This document shows positions 61,908 through 64,000 of a DNA stretch of 64,000 nt, piece by piece. Where the stretch lies: assembly GCF_034347405.1 (NCBI RefSeq), contig NZ_CP133778.1, positions 868,001-932,000 on the forward strand, in the 5' to 3' direction. Under the pieces are notes generated by a model. That model had not been told where the DNA came from. It saw nothing but the letters and a program-made list of their open reading frames with translations, and searched no databases. Every line of letters begins with the position of its first letter. The first letter of the stretch is position 1. Origin of the DNA: Pseudomonas sp. CCC3.1. Its GTDB lineage: Bacteria; Pseudomonadota; Gammaproteobacteria; Pseudomonadales; Pseudomonadaceae. A program made the position numbers and the translations under genes.

Positions 61908-62399
61908 ATGAACCACTACATCACTCCCGATTTGTGCGATGCCTACCCTGAGCTGGTGCAGGTGCTGGAGCCCATGTTCAGCAACTTTGGCGGGCGTGAT
62001 TCCTTTGGTGGCGAGATTGTGACCATCAAATGCTTTGAAGATAACTCGCTGGTCAAAGACCAGGTCGAGCTCAAGGGCAATGGCAAGGTATTGGTGGTTG
62101 ATGGTGGTGGTTCCCTGCGCCGGGCCTTGCTGGGTGACATGCTGGCTGAAAAAGCGGCCAAAAATGGCTGGGAAGGCTTGGTGATTTACGGCTGTATTCG
62201 CGACGTGGACGTCATCGCGCAAACAGACCTTGGCGTTCAGGCCTTGGCCAGTCACCCGTTGAAGACCGACAAGCGCGGGATCGGTGATTTGAACGTGGCG
62301 GTTACGTTTGCAGGTGTCACGTTCCGCCCGGGAGAATTCATTTATGCGGATAACAATGGCGTTATTATTTCGCCTTCTGCGCTGAAAATGCCGGACTAA
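61908..62399 (+). CDS. rraA: Ribonuclease E activity regulator RraA
   Basis: A 163-residue RraA-family protein. Signatures are GKVLVVDGGGSLRRALLGDMLAE and GLVIYGCIRDVD; ring-forming members inhibit RNase E, while others are aldolases, so function is assigned by family and context. The ATG at 61908 has an AGGAG ribosome site; the longer frame is rejected for this reason. Confidence 0.92.
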   Translation: MNHYITPDLCDAYPELVQVLEPMFSNFGGRDSFGGEIVTIKCFEDNSLVKDQVELKGNGKVLVVDGGGSLRRALLGDMLAEKAAKNGWEGLVIYGCIRDVDVIAQTDLGVQALASHPLKTDKRGIGDLNVAVTFAGVTFRPGEFIYADNNGVIISPSALKMPD

Positions 62400-62423
62400 A
62401 CGCTTTGACGACAAGGATCACGG

Positions 62424-63419
62424 ATGTTTGAGGAAGACAACGCGCAGTGGGGGCTGGTGCATGCCCTGCTGTTGGACGGTGAAGGCGGTGCGCGGGCCAT
62501 TTCGCGCACCGACCTGAATGATCTTGAGCTGAAAAGCCACGAAAGCCTTTGGTTGCACTGGGATCGCAGTCATCCGCAAACCCAGAGCTGGCTGCGCACT
62601 TCGAGCGGTTTAAGTGACTTCAGTTGCGACTTGCTGCTTGAAGAAAACACCCGTCCACGCTTGCTGCCATTGCCCAATAACGAGCTGTTGCTGTTTTTGC
62701 GCGGCGTGAACCTCAATCCGGGTGCCGAGCCGGAAGACATGGTGTCGCTGCGTATTTTCGGCAGCTCACAACGGGTCATTTCGTTGCGCTTTCGCCCATT
62801 GCGCGCGATTGATGAAATGTTGAGTGATTTCGAGCAGGGCGAAGGTCCGAAAAACCCCGCAGAATTGATGCTGTACCTCGCTCAGTACCTGACGCTGAAA
62901 GTCCAGGATTTGATCGGTGAGCTGTCTGAAATCGTCGATGATGAAGAAGATAAGATAGATGCCGACGAACGGTATACCCCCGAGCACAGCGCTATCTTGC
63001 AGATCCGCCGCAGGGCAGCAGGTCTGCGTCGTTTTCTGGCTCCCCAGCGGGATATTTTTGGGCAGCTTACGCGGACAAAATTACCGTGGTTCAGCAGCGA
63101 TGTGGCTGATTACTGGAACGAACTCAACAACAGTCTGACGCGCTATCTGGAAGAGCTCGAACTGACTCGCGAGCGCGTGGGGCTGGTCCTTGAGGCCGTG
63201 GATCGCCGTTTGAACGTGCGCATGAGTCGCATCATGTACCGCTTTGGCGTGCTCACCGGGATCTTCCTGCCGATTACATTTATCACCGGCTTACTGGGGA
63301 TTAACGTGGGCGGTGTGCCGTTCTCCAACAATCCTTATGGCTTTACCGTGATGTGCGTCGTGATGCTGATTATTGGTGTGGGGCAGTGGTGGTTTTATCG
63401 ACGTTTGCAGTGGCTTTGA
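62424..63419 (+). CDS. cmaX: CorA-family zinc transporter ZntB/CmaX
   Basis: A 331-residue CorA-type protein. A large cytoplasmic domain with a long helical part (about 1-265) precedes two C-terminal helices (about 270-290 and 305-325). The loop signature is GLLGINVGG, with GIN replacing the GMN of magnesium CorA, as in ZntB. Position before crfX-cmpX identifies it as CmaX (PA1773-like). Confidence 0.9.
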   Translation: MFEEDNAQWGLVHALLLDGEGGARAISRTDLNDLELKSHESLWLHWDRSHPQTQSWLRTSSGLSDFSCDLLLEENTRPRLLPLPNNELLLFLRGVNLNPGAEPEDMVSLRIFGSSQRVISLRFRPLRAIDEMLSDFEQGEGPKNPAELMLYLAQYLTLKVQDLIGELSEIVDDEEDKIDADERYTPEHSAILQIRRRAAGLRRFLAPQRDIFGQLTRTKLPWFSSDVADYWNELNNSLTRYLEELELTRERVGLVLEAVDRRLNVRMSRIMYRFGVLTGIFLPITFITGLLGINVGGVPFSNNPYGFTVMCVVMLIIGVGQWWFYRRLQWL

Positions 63420-63482
63420 ATGCGGGTCATGTGACCCGATGAGCGTTGCCTGCGTCTTTCACAGACATATCGAGAGGTGCTT

Positions 63483-63728
63483 ATGCACGATCCGTTTGAA
63501 CAGTCGTTACGTGAAATGCTCAAGGCGCCATCGTCCACCCGAGACGACGATGCGTGTTTGGGCCGAGTTCTGAAAACCGCCAATCGACAGGTTGGCGCGG
63601 GTGACCTTTTCAGTTTGCCGGGTCGCTGGATGCAAGCACTGACGATTGCTTTGAATAGCGGTTCCGCTCATATTGCGCCCGTTTCGCGGCGCAAACCTGC
63701 TGCTCGCCCTGTTGATAAGGCTGATTGA
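63483..63728 (+). CDS. crfX: Small conserved protein CrfX
   Basis: An 81-residue, basic-ended soluble protein with no catalytic motif. It begins MHDPFEQSLREMLKAPSST and lies 2 bases before cmpX, the conserved crfX-cmpX-sigX arrangement in Pseudomonas. ATG 63483 is used instead of the GTG at 63477. Function is poorly known. Confidence 0.85.
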   Translation: MHDPFEQSLREMLKAPSSTRDDDACLGRVLKTANRQVGAGDLFSLPGRWMQALTIALNSGSAHIAPVSRRKPAARPVDKAD

Positions 63729-63730
63729 AC

Positions 63731-64000
63731 ATGGAACTTGATCTCTGGACCCAGAGCCTGGTCACGGCAATGACTGCCTTGTGGACTAAAATTGCCAACT
63801 TCATTCCGAACCTTTTCGGGGCGCTGGTGGTCGTACTGCTAGGTTTCGTGGTTGCCAAACTGCTTGATACCTTGCTGTCGAAACTGCTTGCCAAGCTGGG
63901 CCTTGATCGCCTCATGGGCGGCACTGGCCTGACCAAGATCCTGGCGCGTGTGGGCATCAAGGTGCCCATCTCGACCCTGATCGGAAAAATTGTCTATTGG
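63731..64000 (+). CDS. cmpX: Membrane protein CmpX (5' part only)
   Basis: The first 90 codons, cut by the end of the window. It begins MELDLWTQSLVTAMTALW with a hydrophobic helix at about 22-45 (FGALVVVLLGFVVAKLL), matching CmpX, a MscS-related inner membrane protein encoded just before the ECF sigma gene sigX. The sigX and oprF genes would lie beyond the window. Confidence 0.88.
   Translation, partial: MELDLWTQSLVTAMTALWTKIANFIPNLFGALVVVLLGFVVAKLLDTLLSKLLAKLGLDRLMGGTGLTKILARVGIKVPISTLIGKIVYW

Overview
This is a chromosomal segment of a Pseudomonas, most likely from the fluorescens lineage. The evidence is the gene content and order: hda next to an AI-2E permease and a DUF2066 gene; ppsR/ppsA followed by a hydrolase, rraA, cmaX, crfX and cmpX; a prpBC-acnD-prpF-prpD cluster led by a GntR regulator. 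Many copies of two Pseudomonas-type REP palindromes and the moderately GC-rich coding sequence agree. The species cannot be fixed from the sequence alone.

Layout. 0.4-6.4 kb: DUF2066 protein, AI-2E permease, Hda, two NlpC/P60 lipoproteins and a periplasmic sorbosone-dehydrogenase-like enzyme. 6.4-8.0 kb is a gene graveyard with a VgrG fragment, a small secreted ORF, a MITE-like element and decayed Rhs repeats. 8.0-17.2 kb: a cobalamin riboswitch drives a tightly overlapping ten-gene operon for late B12 synthesis (adenosylation, amidation, DMB synthesis, nucleotide loop assembly). 17.3-19.8 kb: MarR regulator, MFS exporter, a 40-codon membrane ORF and glutathione peroxidase. 19.8-23.5 kb: a FadL-type porin, a phage transglycosylase-like orphan, a DUF3509-like ORF, about 1 kb without a gene, and a Sel1-type protein. 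23.5-36.4 kb: rmuC, an SSS-type hybrid kinase, TetR/MFS pair, TDT-family transporter, LplT-PlsC fusion, a guanidine-II riboswitch with its SMR exporter, a BASS symporter and rdgC. 36.5-37.1 kb: a duplicated tRNA-Val/tRNA-Asp pair.

37.3-46.9 kb lies on the minus strand: a FecI/FecR/TonB-receptor iron module with a Fur-like box, cysH, pabB, and a three-gene retropepsin / 7TM-inactive transglutaminase / ATP-grasp operon. 47.1-57.2 kb is the 2-methylcitrate (propionate) pathway, led by a GntR regulator with a perfect palindromic operator and interrupted between prpF and prpD by an IS110/IS1111-group element that landed exactly inside a REP palindrome. 57.3-64.0 kb: ppsR and ppsA (divergent), a hydrolase, rraA, cmaX, crfX and the start of cmpX, the block that normally precedes sigX.

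The most interesting observation is the IS110/IS1111-group insertion. Removing it restores an ordinary REP element, and its 3' non-coding part carries short exact matches to the target and to both junctions, as expected if it encodes a bridge/seek guide RNA specific for REP DNA. Other points of interest are the guanidine-II riboswitch with a clear -10 box, a 36-bp perfect inverted repeat inside the prp cluster, the decayed T6SS/Rhs locus, and a phage-type lysozyme-like protein that appears to have lost its catalytic glutamate.
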